This document shows, piece after piece, positions 8,320-15,966 of a stretch of DNA of 55,813 bases. The notes beneath the pieces were generated by a model. It had not been told where the DNA came from. It saw only the letters and a list, made by a program, of their open reading frames with translations, and ran no database searches. How positions within the stretch are numbered: the first letter of the stretch is position 1; the number at the start of each line of letters is the position of its first letter. Position numbers and translations under genes: made by a program. Source of the DNA: Candidatus Altimarinota bacterium (GTDB lineage Bacteria; Patescibacteriota; Gracilibacteria; JAHISY01); contig JAIPGZ010000006.1 of the NCBI GenBank assembly GCA_021735425.1, positions 1 through 55,813 of the forward strand. Direction: 5' to 3'.

Positions 8320-8446
8320 ACAAAAAACAATCTCGCAACGACTAGAAGAAATTATTTTGGCGCACGAAAAGGAGTTGCGCGAGAATTATAAAAAGATGCT
8401 GGCGCGGTTTGAGCAGTTGCGAAAAGGGATGGTAAATTTTAGTTGA
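8312..8446 (+). CDS. 44-aa charged helical microprotein overlapping the virB4-like gene
   Basis: Begins at an ATG inside the last codons of the virB4-like gene (8-bp overlap) and encodes 44 residues, about half of them charged, starting MRKQKTISQRLEEIILAHEK. The heptad-like spacing of Leu/Ile suggests one amphipathic helix or coiled coil. Tight overlap and the absence of other gene content in 8320-8463 support translation coupled to virB4. Function unknown; a small partner of the ATPase is a guess. Confidence 0.5.
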   Translation: MRKQKTISQRLEEIILAHEKELRENYKKMLARFEQLRKGMVNFS

Positions 8447-8463
8447 TTTTAATTCTGAAAAAT

Positions 8464-9549
8464 ATGCTCAAAAAGATTTTTTGGATCGCGGTGATCCTTG
8501 TCATTTCGATCGGAGGTTGTTTCGTTCAACAAAAATTTTTCCAAATTCTGCCCGAACAGTCGCGGGACGAAACTAAAAGTGATGAAAATATTTTCGCGGA
8601 TGAGAACGAACAAAAAAACGACGAGACTGAAAAAATTTCGCCGAACGAGTCGGAGGAGGAGAGTGCTCGGGTTCGTCGAGCGGCTGTCGAAAATGAAGAA
8701 ATTGTGACAGCGAAACTGAACGAAATTATTTACAACACAAAGACGGACAACTACGAACGCACGATTTTCGAAAATATTAGTGAATACGAAATAGCAGAAA
8801 AAGGCGATTTTGATTTTGTTGAGGTTCCCACTGACGAATATGAATACGACGAGCTCGCGGCTGGTTCCGCGGGTTTGATTTTGCCGACGAAAAGATTCGA
8901 GATTCATCTCCCCGGGGGAGCGATCATCGAAAATGTCGAAATCATCGCCAAAAATCCTGTCGCCCTCGGAGAATTAAATATTCCTCAGGGCAATCCGTGT
9001 CCGGATTTAGTTGGTTCCGACTGCGAAGAATATCTCGTCGCGCCCGACTCGATCGGATTATTTGACGAAATGTACAGCTATTTCACTTACGATGCGCAGG
9101 ACGAAGTCAGCCTAAATATTGATCTTTTTCCGGTCACTTACGATACCGCGACCGACGAGGTGACGCTTTTCAAAAATATTGAATTAAAAATTGAATACAA
9201 AACGGAAATCAAAGGTGCGCTTTTACAAGCGAGTCCGACGGGACAACATTACGCATCGGGCGAAATGGTTGATGTTTTTGTTTCGCTCGAAAATGTTATT
9301 GACCAGCCGGTTGATTTTGATGTGACAGTGGAAATGAGGGGTCAGTTGGAAAAAGTCGTGCAAACAAAAACACAAATTATGACTGTCGATTCCGGCGAGT
9401 TTTCACAGGCAAACATTCAATTCGCGGCGCCCGAAGTGGACACGGAATACGAAAGTTTTTGGATGGTCACGAGCGTGAGCGACGGCGAAAACGAAATCGG
9501 AACTGCGCGCGAGCACATCAATGTCAGTCCTGCGACGATTGTTAATTGA
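8464..9549 (+). CDS. Putative lipoprotein with gingipain-prodomain-like and CARDB-like regions
   Basis: I place the start at the ATG at 8464; an in-frame TTG at 8443 adds only seven residues. The N-terminus is a basic-hydrophobic signal ending in a lipobox-like IGGC (Cys near residue 20), followed by an acidic linker. The middle (FEIHLPGGAIIENVEII ... LFPVTYDTATDEVTLFKNIELKIEYKTE) resembles the propeptide region of C25 gingipain-like peptidases, which carry a similar V-x-Y-D-x-x-T pattern. The last 110 residues look like a beta-sandwich. No peptidase catalytic domain is present. The protein is probably anchored outside the membrane. Function unknown; the domain resemblance is from memory and needs a profile search. 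Confidence 0.65.
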   Translation: MLKKIFWIAVILVISIGGCFVQQKFFQILPEQSRDETKSDENIFADENEQKNDETEKISPNESEEESARVRRAAVENEEIVTAKLNEIIYNTKTDNYERTIFENISEYEIAEKGDFDFVEVPTDEYEYDELAAGSAGLILPTKRFEIHLPGGAIIENVEIIAKNPVALGELNIPQGNPCPDLVGSDCEEYLVAPDSIGLFDEMYSYFTYDAQDEVSLNIDLFPVTYDTATDEVTLFKNIELKIEYKTEIKGALLQASPTGQHYASGEMVDVFVSLENVIDQPVDFDVTVEMRGQLEKVVQTKTQIMTVDSGEFSQANIQFAAPEVDTEYESFWMVTSVSDGENEIGTAREHINVSPATIVN

Positions 9550-9570
9550 TCGGGAATTGTCCGAACCGTG

Positions 9571-9592
9571 ACCTGCCTGCCGGTAGGCAGGT
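9571..9592. repeat. 22-bp near-perfect palindrome
   Basis: ACCTGCCTGC and CGGTAGGCAGGT halves form a palindrome with one mismatched pair. It stands between the convergent lipoprotein gene and mraY. There is no T-tract, so it is a poor terminator. GC-rich palindromes of this type are, to my recollection, repeated in several CPR genomes. Confidence 0.5.
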
Positions 9593-9603
9593 TCATTTGA
9601 TCG

Positions 9604-9650
9604 CAGGATTAACAGGATTTTATTTCATGCTGTATGTCCCATGCTCCGTT
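9604..9650. repeat. Composite period-9 and period-7 repeat
   Basis: Two 9-mers (CAGGATTAA, CAGGATTTT; 9604-9621) are followed by four 7-mers TTTCATG, CTGTATG, TCCCATG, CTCCGTT (9623-9650). The array ends 4 bp before the mraY stop codon. Confidence 0.6.
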
Positions 9651-9653
9651 AAG

Positions 9654-10739
9654 TTAATTTCCCATACCGACAATTCCAAGGACCAAGCCAAGGCCGGCAG
9701 TGATTCCTCCGATTAGCCAAAAACGCATTACAATTTGTGATTCTGGCCAGCCGAGTTTTTCGAAGTGGTGGTGAAGTGGGGCAATGAGAAAAATCTTCCG
9801 TCCCCAAAACTTTTTGCTTACAAGTTGAATAATTACTGAAAGAGTTTCCAAAATGAAAACGGCGCCGATTAAAAGAAAAGGAATGATTGAATCAGTCAGC
9901 ATTGCAATAACTCCCAAAGTTGCGCCGAGGGAATAACTGCCGGTGTCTCCCATAAAAAATTTAGCGGGGGGGACATTCCACCAAAGGAAGGCGACGAGTG
10001 CACCGACGATTGCAGCGCAAAGAGTTGCCAACAAAAACATTCCTTGAAAAAAAGCGATGACGCCAAAACTGCCGAAGGCAATCGCTAGCAAGCCGCCAGC
10101 GAGACCATCGAGACCGTCGGTGATGTTTACCGCGTTTGCGCTTGAAAGAATCACTAAAATGAAAAGCGGAAGGTACCAAAGCCCAATATTAAAATCGCCG
10201 AGACGGGGGAGATGGATTAAGCACTCCTCTGCCACGCCGTCCAAACAGCCGAGTTTCGCGAAAAACCACCACGCGCCGCCGGCCGCAAAGACCGTCAACC
10301 AAATTAACTTCGGCTTCACCCGTAAACCTTTTTGTTTGCCGACGCCTTTTATATTCCACCAGTCATCCAACATTCCGAGTAATCCGGCGGCGACTAAGGT
10401 GAAAAGTGGAATGTAAGTTTCGGCTCGATTCCAAAGGGAATAATTCACCCAACCTAATTGTTGAGGGATTAAAGAAAGTAAAACCATTGTGACAACCGTT
10501 CCCCAAATAATCACCCCGCCCATCGTTGGTGTTCCCGATTTCTTCAAATGCAGCTCGCGAAAAATTGTCGAAACTTTGCCGTCGACAGAGCTGTCTCGGA
10601 TTTGTTGACCCAAACTATTCCGCTCCAAAAATCTGATAAAAATCGGAGTCAAAACCATTGCCACTACGAAACTTAAACTTCCGAAAATTAAAATAAATGT
10701 GAGGTTTTGCAGGAGGACGTCATTTGGGATTGAAAGCAT
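9654..10739 (-). CDS. mraY: Phospho-N-acetylmuramoyl-pentapeptide transferase MraY
   Basis: Makes lipid I by moving phospho-MurNAc-pentapeptide from UDP to undecaprenyl phosphate in the inner membrane. The 361-aa length and about ten TM segments fit. Signature motifs are visible: GTPTMGG, DDWWNIKGVGKQKGLRVKPK, NITDGLDGLAGG, FMGDTGSYSLG and the HHHFEKLGWPE loop. It stands alone on the minus strand, followed upstream by the D,D-carboxypeptidase gene, so peptidoglycan functions cluster here. A TAGAAT element is seen upstream within the intergenic region. Confidence 0.96.
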   Translation of the reverse strand: MLSIPNDVLLQNLTFILIFGSLSFVVAMVLTPIFIRFLERNSLGQQIRDSSVDGKVSTIFRELHLKKSGTPTMGGVIIWGTVVTMVLLSLIPQQLGWVNYSLWNRAETYIPLFTLVAAGLLGMLDDWWNIKGVGKQKGLRVKPKLIWLTVFAAGGAWWFFAKLGCLDGVAEECLIHLPRLGDFNIGLWYLPLFILVILSSANAVNITDGLDGLAGGLLAIAFGSFGVIAFFQGMFLLATLCAAIVGALVAFLWWNVPPAKFFMGDTGSYSLGATLGVIAMLTDSIIPFLLIGAVFILETLSVIIQLVSKKFWGRKIFLIAPLHHHFEKLGWPESQIVMRFWLIGGITAGLGLVLGIVGMGN

Positions 10740-10770
10740 TAAGACTAATTTAAAAGTTTCATTTCGGATT

Positions 10771-10798
10771 CTACCAACTAAGAGCTACCAATTAACAT
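10771..10798. repeat. Four-unit heptamer array between mraY and dacA
   Basis: Reads CTACCAA, CTAAGAG, CTACCAA, TTAACAT: four 7-mers. The array ends exactly at the first base of the dacA stop side (10798). Confidence 0.65.
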
Positions 10799-11637
10799 TA
10801 CCACCGAAAACTTTTGGCAGCCCAGGTGAGAAGCGCTTTGCCCTCTTGAAATCTTTTTGGGGAATTTAAAATGATTGCCAAAATCTCTTTGCCGTTTTCT
10901 ATTCGGGAAATTGCGGCGAGACATTCGCCAGCTTCTTCAGTCAGCCCTGTTTTTAGACCTCGAATTTCCAGATAACTGCCGAATAGATTATTGGTTGAAT
11001 AAAGTTCATGAACGATTCCGCTCGTCGAGGCGATTCCAGTTTTGCCGGTCGCTGCTGTTTCTCGCAAAAAATCATCTCGTAAAAAATATTTCGCTAAAGT
11101 CGCTAAATCAGCAACGGTTGAGAAATTAGTCTCGTCATCGTAACCGACCGGATTCGCAAAGCTCGAATCTCGTAGTCCCAAAACTTGTGCTTTGGAGTTC
11201 ATTCTCTCGACAAATTTTTCCATCCCCATTTTTTCTGCGAGGGCGGTCGCAGCGTCGTTTGCCGATTCGATTAGGACAGCTTTCAATAAATCTTTGACTA
11301 AAAGTTTTTCACCAATTTGTAGCCAAATTTTGGCGGCGGGTTGTTGGCTGGCGTTTTGGCTCACAATGACAAAATCATCGAGTTCGTAATTTTCCCGAGC
11401 GACAACGGCGGTCATCAATTTTGTCAGGCTGGCGATTGGTAGTCGTTTTGCTGAATTTTTTTCAAATAAAACTTTGCCCGAATCAATGTCGATGATGATT
11501 GCCGCTTTTGCTGCAATGACCGGCTCCGAAAATTTCGCGAGCTGTGGTGAGGCATGAATCTCCAGAACCTTGAGCGGTGGTGGTTCGAATGTTGGTTTGC
11601 TGACGAGACCAAGGAGGGTAAAAAAACTTTCTAACAT
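10798..11637 (-). CDS. dacA: D-alanyl-D-alanine carboxypeptidase (peptidase S11)
   Basis: Trims the terminal D-Ala of peptidoglycan stem peptides. The three penicillin-binding motifs are present in order: SxxK in IASLTKLMTA, SxN in ESANDAATAL and KTG in GLKTGLTEEAGECLA. The protein has 279 aa, shorter than classical PBP5 (about 400 aa), because the C-terminal beta domain and membrane anchor helix are missing. The N-terminus is weakly hydrophobic and could be a signal anchor. The start region is preceded by a heptamer repeat rather than an SD. Confidence 0.9.
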   Translation of the reverse strand: MLESFFTLLGLVSKPTFEPPPLKVLEIHASPQLAKFSEPVIAAKAAIIIDIDSGKVLFEKNSAKRLPIASLTKLMTAVVARENYELDDFVIVSQNASQQPAAKIWLQIGEKLLVKDLLKAVLIESANDAATALAEKMGMEKFVERMNSKAQVLGLRDSSFANPVGYDDETNFSTVADLATLAKYFLRDDFLRETAATGKTGIASTSGIVHELYSTNNLFGSYLEIRGLKTGLTEEAGECLAAISRIENGKEILAIILNSPKRFQEGKALLTWAAKSFRW

Positions 11638-11645
11638 CCGTGAAA

Positions 11646-11673
11646 GAATACAGAATAAAGAATAAAGAATACA
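11646..11673. repeat. Four-unit GAATAMA heptamer array
   Basis: Reads GAATACA, GAATAAA, GAATAAA, GAATACA. It lies between dacA and the pseudouridine synthase gene. It is the same family as the array found inside hisF (42193-42220). Confidence 0.8.
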
Positions 11674-11677
11674 GTTT

Positions 11678-12376
11678 TTATTTTCTCAAATCTTCAGCCT
11701 CCTTTTTAGTCAACTCACGAAATTTTCCGACTGCTAGATTTTCAAGTTCAAGATTTTTTACGCGCACTCGTTTTAAGCTCACCACTTCACAGCCGACTTT
11801 ACCAAAAATCTTCCTGACTTGTCGGTTCTTGCCCTCCCGTAAAATAATTCGTGCTTTGCGTGCGTTCAAAACTTTCACGCTTGTTGGTTGTGTCGCCTGT
11901 CTTTCGAGTTTCACGCCTGCTTCAATTTTTCTAATCCGTTCCGCCGTCAAATCTTCCGCTAGTTCTACTTCGTATTCTTTTTCACATTCGAAGCTCGGAT
12001 GAGTTAGTCGAAAGCTCAAATTGCCATCGTTGGTCAAAATCAAAAGTCCAGTCGTCATTTTGTCGAGTCGTCCGATTGGGAAAATTCTTGGATTAGTCGG
12101 TAGTAAATCAATCACAATTTGTTTTTCGTTAGCCGTGGGCGAATTGGAACAAACGAAGCCGAGCGGCTTATTTAAAACAAAATAAACAAGCTCTGGCTTC
12201 TCAGCCAAAAACTTCTCATCGACTTCGATTTCATCTTTTTCGGAGTCAATTTTTATTCCCAACTCTTTGATCACTTCGCCGTTTACTTTAATTTTTCCAG
12301 TCGCGATTAAATCATCGGATTTTCTTCGAGAGGCGATTCCTTTTTCTGCGAGAAATTTATTTAACCGGATTTTCAT
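11678..12376 (-). CDS. rluB: Ribosomal large-subunit pseudouridine synthase (RluB/RsuA family)
   Basis: Isomerises uridine to pseudouridine in rRNA. An N-terminal S4 RNA-binding domain (MKIRLNKFLAEKGIASRRKSDDL...) precedes the catalytic domain with the Asp nucleophile in PIGRLDKMTTGLLILTNDG and a KKEYEVEL-type strand. The 232 aa match RsuA/RluB/RluE proteins. RluB (23S) is the likeliest member, but RsuA (16S) cannot be excluded. The ATG overlaps the upstream DsbA-like gene by 4 bp, so the two are coupled. Confidence 0.85.
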   Translation of the reverse strand: MKIRLNKFLAEKGIASRRKSDDLIATGKIKVNGEVIKELGIKIDSEKDEIEVDEKFLAEKPELVYFVLNKPLGFVCSNSPTANEKQIVIDLLPTNPRIFPIGRLDKMTTGLLILTNDGNLSFRLTHPSFECEKEYEVELAEDLTAERIRKIEAGVKLERQATQPTSVKVLNARKARIILREGKNRQVRKIFGKVGCEVVSLKRVRVKNLELENLAVGKFRELTKKEAEDLRK

Positions 12377-12948
12377 TTCAGTTTTTCAAACTCCGCTGCG
12401 ATTACCTCTAACAAGTTTCCACGAGGTGTTTGCACTCCGTTGACGAAAAAAGTTGGTGTTGAGTTCAGGTTTTTCCCGCGTGCGAAGCTCAAATCTTTTC
12501 CGACCAAATCTCCGAATTCGTTTTTCACGACGCATCTCTCAAATTTCACAAAATCGAATTTCTCCCCAAAATTATAAATTTTTGGAATTTGCAAAAAAAG
12601 CTCCTCGCTTAAATTGCCTTGATTTTCAAAAAGTGCGTTTTCCATTTTGTCTCCGAAATTTTGCGAGCGAGCGCACTCAAAAGCGTTCGCTGCTATATTC
12701 GAATTGTCGTGACCTTTTAAAGGGAGAGGTAGGTGGCGAAATTCTAGGTAAAGATTGGGGATACTTTTGACTTTCGTCGCGAGCTCGGAGGCAGAGCGGC
12801 AGGCTGGGCAATTGAAATCTGAAAATTCGACAACAACTACTTTTGTCCCGACTGGCGGAGTCTCACGATTCAAAAATTGGTTTCCACTGCAACCGCTAAA
12901 AACTAAAAGCGCGAAAATTAGCAATCCGTTAAAAATTTTATTCAACAT
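12373..12948 (-). CDS. DsbA/DsbG-like thioredoxin-fold lipoprotein
   Basis: A 191-aa exported thiol-disulfide oxidoreductase. The signal sequence ends in a lipobox (VFSGC, Cys near residue 20), then VVEFSDFNCPACRSASELA carries the CxxC active site, and STPTFFVNG gives the cis-Pro loop typical of the DsbA/Thioredoxin_4 fold. It probably makes or isomerises disulfides outside the membrane. A -10-like TAAAAT lies upstream on the minus strand (12970-12975). It shares a divergent promoter region with dnaX. Confidence 0.87.
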   Translation of the reverse strand: MLNKIFNGLLIFALLVFSGCSGNQFLNRETPPVGTKVVVVEFSDFNCPACRSASELATKVKSIPNLYLEFRHLPLPLKGHDNSNIAANAFECARSQNFGDKMENALFENQGNLSEELFLQIPKIYNFGEKFDFVKFERCVVKNEFGDLVGKDLSFARGKNLNSTPTFFVNGVQTPRGNLLEVIAAEFEKLK

Positions 12949-12969
12949 TTTTTTAAGGCTAACCGTTTT

Positions 12970-13000
12970 ATTTTACTCGAATGTGAGAGAAGGATAAAAT
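12970..13000. promoter_or_regulatory. Divergent -10 elements for dsbA-like gene and dnaX
   Basis: Plus-strand ATTTTA at 12970-12975 is TAAAAT for the minus-strand dsbA-like gene. TAAAAT at 12995-13000 serves dnaX, whose ATG is 21 bp further on after CTCGAACCTAAAA. Confidence 0.5.
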
Positions 13001-13020
13001 CGCAATCCTCGAACCTAAAA

Positions 13021-14514
13021 ATGAGTTTTTACCGTAAATATCGACCGCAAAAATTATCTGAGATTGTAGGGCAAAATCATGTTCGTCAGACTTTTCTCAA
13101 TGCTCTGAAAAATTCCGCTCTGACCCACGCTTATCTTTTCGCTGGGTCGCGCGGGACGGGTAAGACTTCAGTTGCTCGGATTATTGCGCGCGCCTTGAAT
13201 TGTCTCAGCCCAGCGGCTGACGGTGAGCCCTGCAATTCTTGTCAAATTTGTCGGGCAGCTCTCGACGGCAAATTAGTCGACTTGATTGAAATCGATGCCG
13301 CTTCTAATCGCGGGATTGACGAGATTCGCGACTTGAAGGAAAAAATCCAATTCACGCCGAGTCACGCCAAAAACAAAATTTACATCATCGACGAGGTCCA
13401 CATGCTAACGAAGGAAGCTTTCAACGCTTTGCTCAAAACTTTGGAAGAGCCGCCGAGTCACGCTTACTTTATTCTCGCGACGACCGAGGCCCACAAAATT
13501 CCGGAAACCATAATTTCGCGGACGCAAAGATTCGATTTTCATCGGATTGCCGAAGACGAAATTTCTGCTCATCTCGCGACAATTTCCGAGAAGGAAAGAA
13601 TTAAATTTGATCCTGCCGCCCTCGGTTTAATCGCGAAACAATCGGCGGGTGGGATGCGCGATGCACTCGGGATGCTTGAGCAGCTCGGTTCGTCGGGTGA
13701 AATCTCTGTTGAAAATGTCGCCCAAAATCTCGGTCTTACTCGTCCTAAAGCGGTTGAGGATTTTGTGTCGGCACTTTTGTCGCACCAACTTACCGAGGCG
13801 TTCGAAATTATTAATGGCTTGGTGGGGGAAGGCGCGAATCTGATTCAATTCAATAAAACTATTCTGATCAAACTACGCGAAGTGATGCTGCAAAAAGTTT
13901 CCGAAAACAAGTTAAATGAAGCGAAAGGTGTTTTGACGATTATTGAAGAGTTCACTCGAGCAAACGAGGAATTGAAAAATGCGGTGATTCCACAATTACC
14001 ACTCGAAGCGGCTGTGGTTATAGTTTGCGTTGGTTCTCAGAATCAAGATTCGTCAACAAAAAACATTCCACAAAATTTACCCAAAAAAGCAGTTCCTCCA
14101 AAAAAAGATGAACTGGAAAAAAAATTAGACGCGGTTGCGACCGAAGCCTCCGCTCAAAAAATCTCAAGTGCCGGTGAGATTTCAATTCCGATGGTGGAGG
14201 CGGTGTTGCCTCAGGTTTTGGGCAAGATTCAAAATCCGACAGTAAAGATGGCTTTGAAGTCGGCGAAAATTCTCAAAGTTGCTTCAAACGAAATCGAACT
14301 GGGGGTGGGGAGTGATTTTCTGGTCGAGAAATTGGACCTGTCGGCTCGGAATTTACTTGCGGAAAAATTTTCTGAAATCCTCGGAAAGCAGTTTCAAATC
14401 AAAGTTTCTCGCGCTGAAATCGAAATTCAGTCCGCTGCACCTGAAATTCCGAAAATTCCAAAAAAGAAAACTGTCGCCGAGGCGGCGGAGGGAATGTTCG
14501 ACGAGGGATGGTAA
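13021..14514 (+). CDS. dnaX: DNA polymerase III subunit gamma/tau
   Basis: The clamp-loader ATPase of the replicative polymerase, 497 aa. Visible: MSFYRKYRPQKLSEIVGQ at the start, Walker A FAGSRGTGKTS near residue 45, the zinc-binding cysteines around CNSCQIC, Walker B IYIIDEVHML, sensor 1 LATTEAHKIPETIISR. Domain III follows and then a Lys/Ala-rich linker with a tau-like C-terminal domain (residues about 385-480). No obvious poly-A slippage site was needed to read the full tau length. No SD. Confidence 0.95.
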   Translation: MSFYRKYRPQKLSEIVGQNHVRQTFLNALKNSALTHAYLFAGSRGTGKTSVARIIARALNCLSPAADGEPCNSCQICRAALDGKLVDLIEIDAASNRGIDEIRDLKEKIQFTPSHAKNKIYIIDEVHMLTKEAFNALLKTLEEPPSHAYFILATTEAHKIPETIISRTQRFDFHRIAEDEISAHLATISEKERIKFDPAALGLIAKQSAGGMRDALGMLEQLGSSGEISVENVAQNLGLTRPKAVEDFVSALLSHQLTEAFEIINGLVGEGANLIQFNKTILIKLREVMLQKVSENKLNEAKGVLTIIEEFTRANEELKNAVIPQLPLEAAVVIVCVGSQNQDSSTKNIPQNLPKKAVPPKKDELEKKLDAVATEASAQKISSAGEISIPMVEAVLPQVLGKIQNPTVKMALKSAKILKVASNEIELGVGSDFLVEKLDLSARNLLAEKFSEILGKQFQIKVSRAEIEIQSAAPEIPKIPKKKTVAEAAEGMFDEGW

Positions 14515-14545
14515 AATTAGAAATTGAACATTTAAAATTTTTAAA

Positions 14546-15808
14546 ATGCAGAAAAAACTTTTAGCAATTATTGCCGGAATTATTCTTTTTGCTGGTGGAT
14601 TTACAGCGGGTCATTTTATCGATTTGCCAGATGACGATGACGACGATTTGATTTTTCTCGAAGCTGAAGAAGTTGAAGACGAGTCATTACTTGGAGACTC
14701 CGCTGCCGTTATTGATTTGGACATCGGCACTTTCGATCAGGTTTGGCGGACGGCGATGGCTAAATTCGTTGATGTGGAAAAATTAGACCCCAAAAAGATG
14801 CTTTATGGTGCGATGAAAGGGGTGATTGAGTCGCTCGGTGATCCGCATTCCGAATTTCTCACGCCGACCGAAAGCGAACAATTCTTAGCTTCACTAGAAG
14901 GAGAGCTGATTGGGGTTGGTGCCGAGGTGGGGATTCGTGATGAAATTATTACAATTATTTCGCCGCTTCGCGGTTCACCAGCCGAAAGAGCAGGCTTGTT
15001 GCCGGGTGACAAAGTTTTCAAAATTGACGACGAAATTTCTTCAGACCTTACTCTTTTTGAGGCGGTTAAAAAAATTCGAGGCGAGATTGGTTCGCAGGTG
15101 AAGCTCACGATTTTTCGTGGAGAGGAAATGCAATCGCGGGAAATTACTATTACTCGTGAATTGATTGACATCAAAAGCGTGAACTCCGAAATGCGGGAAG
15201 ATGGGATTGCTATGGTGACGGTAAATACTTTTGCCGAAGACACCGCCGAGGAATTTACCAAAATTCTGGCTGATTTGGCTCTGCAAAATCCGAAAGGCAT
15301 GGTTCTCGATTTGCGTTTCAATGGCGGAGGTTTTCTCGATGTCGCGATTGAGATTGCTTCCAAATTACTGCCGAGCGGAAATGTGGTGGTGATTCACGAA
15401 AGAGGCAAGGCGGATCAGGTAATTCCAGTTTCGGGTGCACCACTGCTACCGCAAACACCGCTGGTTGTTTTGATTAACGAAGGCTCGGCGTCATCTTCCG
15501 AAATTGTTGCTGGTGCACTGCAAGACAATGCTCGCGCGACACTAGTTGGTACAAAAAGTTTCGGCAAAGGGACAGTGCAAGAGTTAATCTCGAATTTTAG
15601 CGACGGTAGTACTCTCCGGATTTCTATCGCGAAATGGTTTACGCCGAATGGTAGAGATATCGACAAAATTGGTATCGAGCCAGATTTCGAAGTCGGAATG
15701 GCATTGGAAGATTATTTCTCGAAAAAGGATCCGCAGTTGGACGCCGCGGTGGAATTTCTCCAAACAGGAACAATTGTAAAAGTTGAAAATTCTGTCGAGG
15801 AAAATTAA
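14546..15808 (+). CDS. ctpA: S41 C-terminal processing peptidase with PDZ domain
   Basis: A secreted or membrane-anchored serine protease of the CtpA/Prc family, 420 aa. A signal anchor (residues about 5-25) is followed by an acidic stretch with six Asp. The PDZ domain (about 110-190) contains IGVGAEVGIRDEIITIISPLRGSPAERAGL. The S41 core contains the Ser in NEGSASSSEIVAGALQ and the Lys in VGTKSFGKGTVQ. It probably trims envelope proteins. It lies 31 bp downstream of dnaX and 12 bp upstream of the tRNA-Leu gene, so one transcript may carry all three. Confidence 0.92.
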   Translation: MQKKLLAIIAGIILFAGGFTAGHFIDLPDDDDDDLIFLEAEEVEDESLLGDSAAVIDLDIGTFDQVWRTAMAKFVDVEKLDPKKMLYGAMKGVIESLGDPHSEFLTPTESEQFLASLEGELIGVGAEVGIRDEIITIISPLRGSPAERAGLLPGDKVFKIDDEISSDLTLFEAVKKIRGEIGSQVKLTIFRGEEMQSREITITRELIDIKSVNSEMREDGIAMVTVNTFAEDTAEEFTKILADLALQNPKGMVLDLRFNGGGFLDVAIEIASKLLPSGNVVVIHERGKADQVIPVSGAPLLPQTPLVVLINEGSASSSEIVAGALQDNARATLVGTKSFGKGTVQELISNFSDGSTLRISIAKWFTPNGRDIDKIGIEPDFEVGMALEDYFSKKDPQLDAAVEFLQTGTIVKVENSVEEN

Positions 15809-15820
15809 ACTCTCAAAACT

Positions 15821-15907
15821 GCTCGGGTGGTGAAATTGGTAGACACGTACGCTTGAGGTGCGTATGGGCGCAAGCCCTTGGAGGTTCAAGTCCTCTCCCG
15901 AGCACCA
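15821..15907 (+). tRNA. tRNA-Leu (anticodon GAG)
   Basis: An 87-nt class II tRNA. The acceptor stem GCTCGGG pairs with CCCGAGC (15897-15903), followed by discriminator A and an encoded CCA. The D loop has TTGGTAGACAC. The anticodon stem TACGC/GCGTA flanks loop TTGAGGT with GAG at 15855-15857 (reads CUC/CUU). The long variable arm is GGGC-GCAA-GCCC, and the T arm carries GGTTCAAGTCC. All are typical of leucine tRNA. Confidence 0.97.
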
Positions 15908-15916
15908 AAAAAGGTT

Positions 15917-15945
15917 CTTCCTGCGAAGCGGAGAGGTTCTTTTTT
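15917..15945 (+). terminator. Possible intrinsic terminator after tRNA-Leu
   Basis: CTTCCTGC and GCGGAGAG can form an imperfect 8-bp stem with a GAA loop (one mismatch), followed by GTTCTTTTTT. Its loop side shares the word GCGAAGCGGAGA with the repeat array at position 38-49. Confidence 0.4.
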
Positions 15946-15966
15946 GGAGGGCAAAAATGAGTGGAT

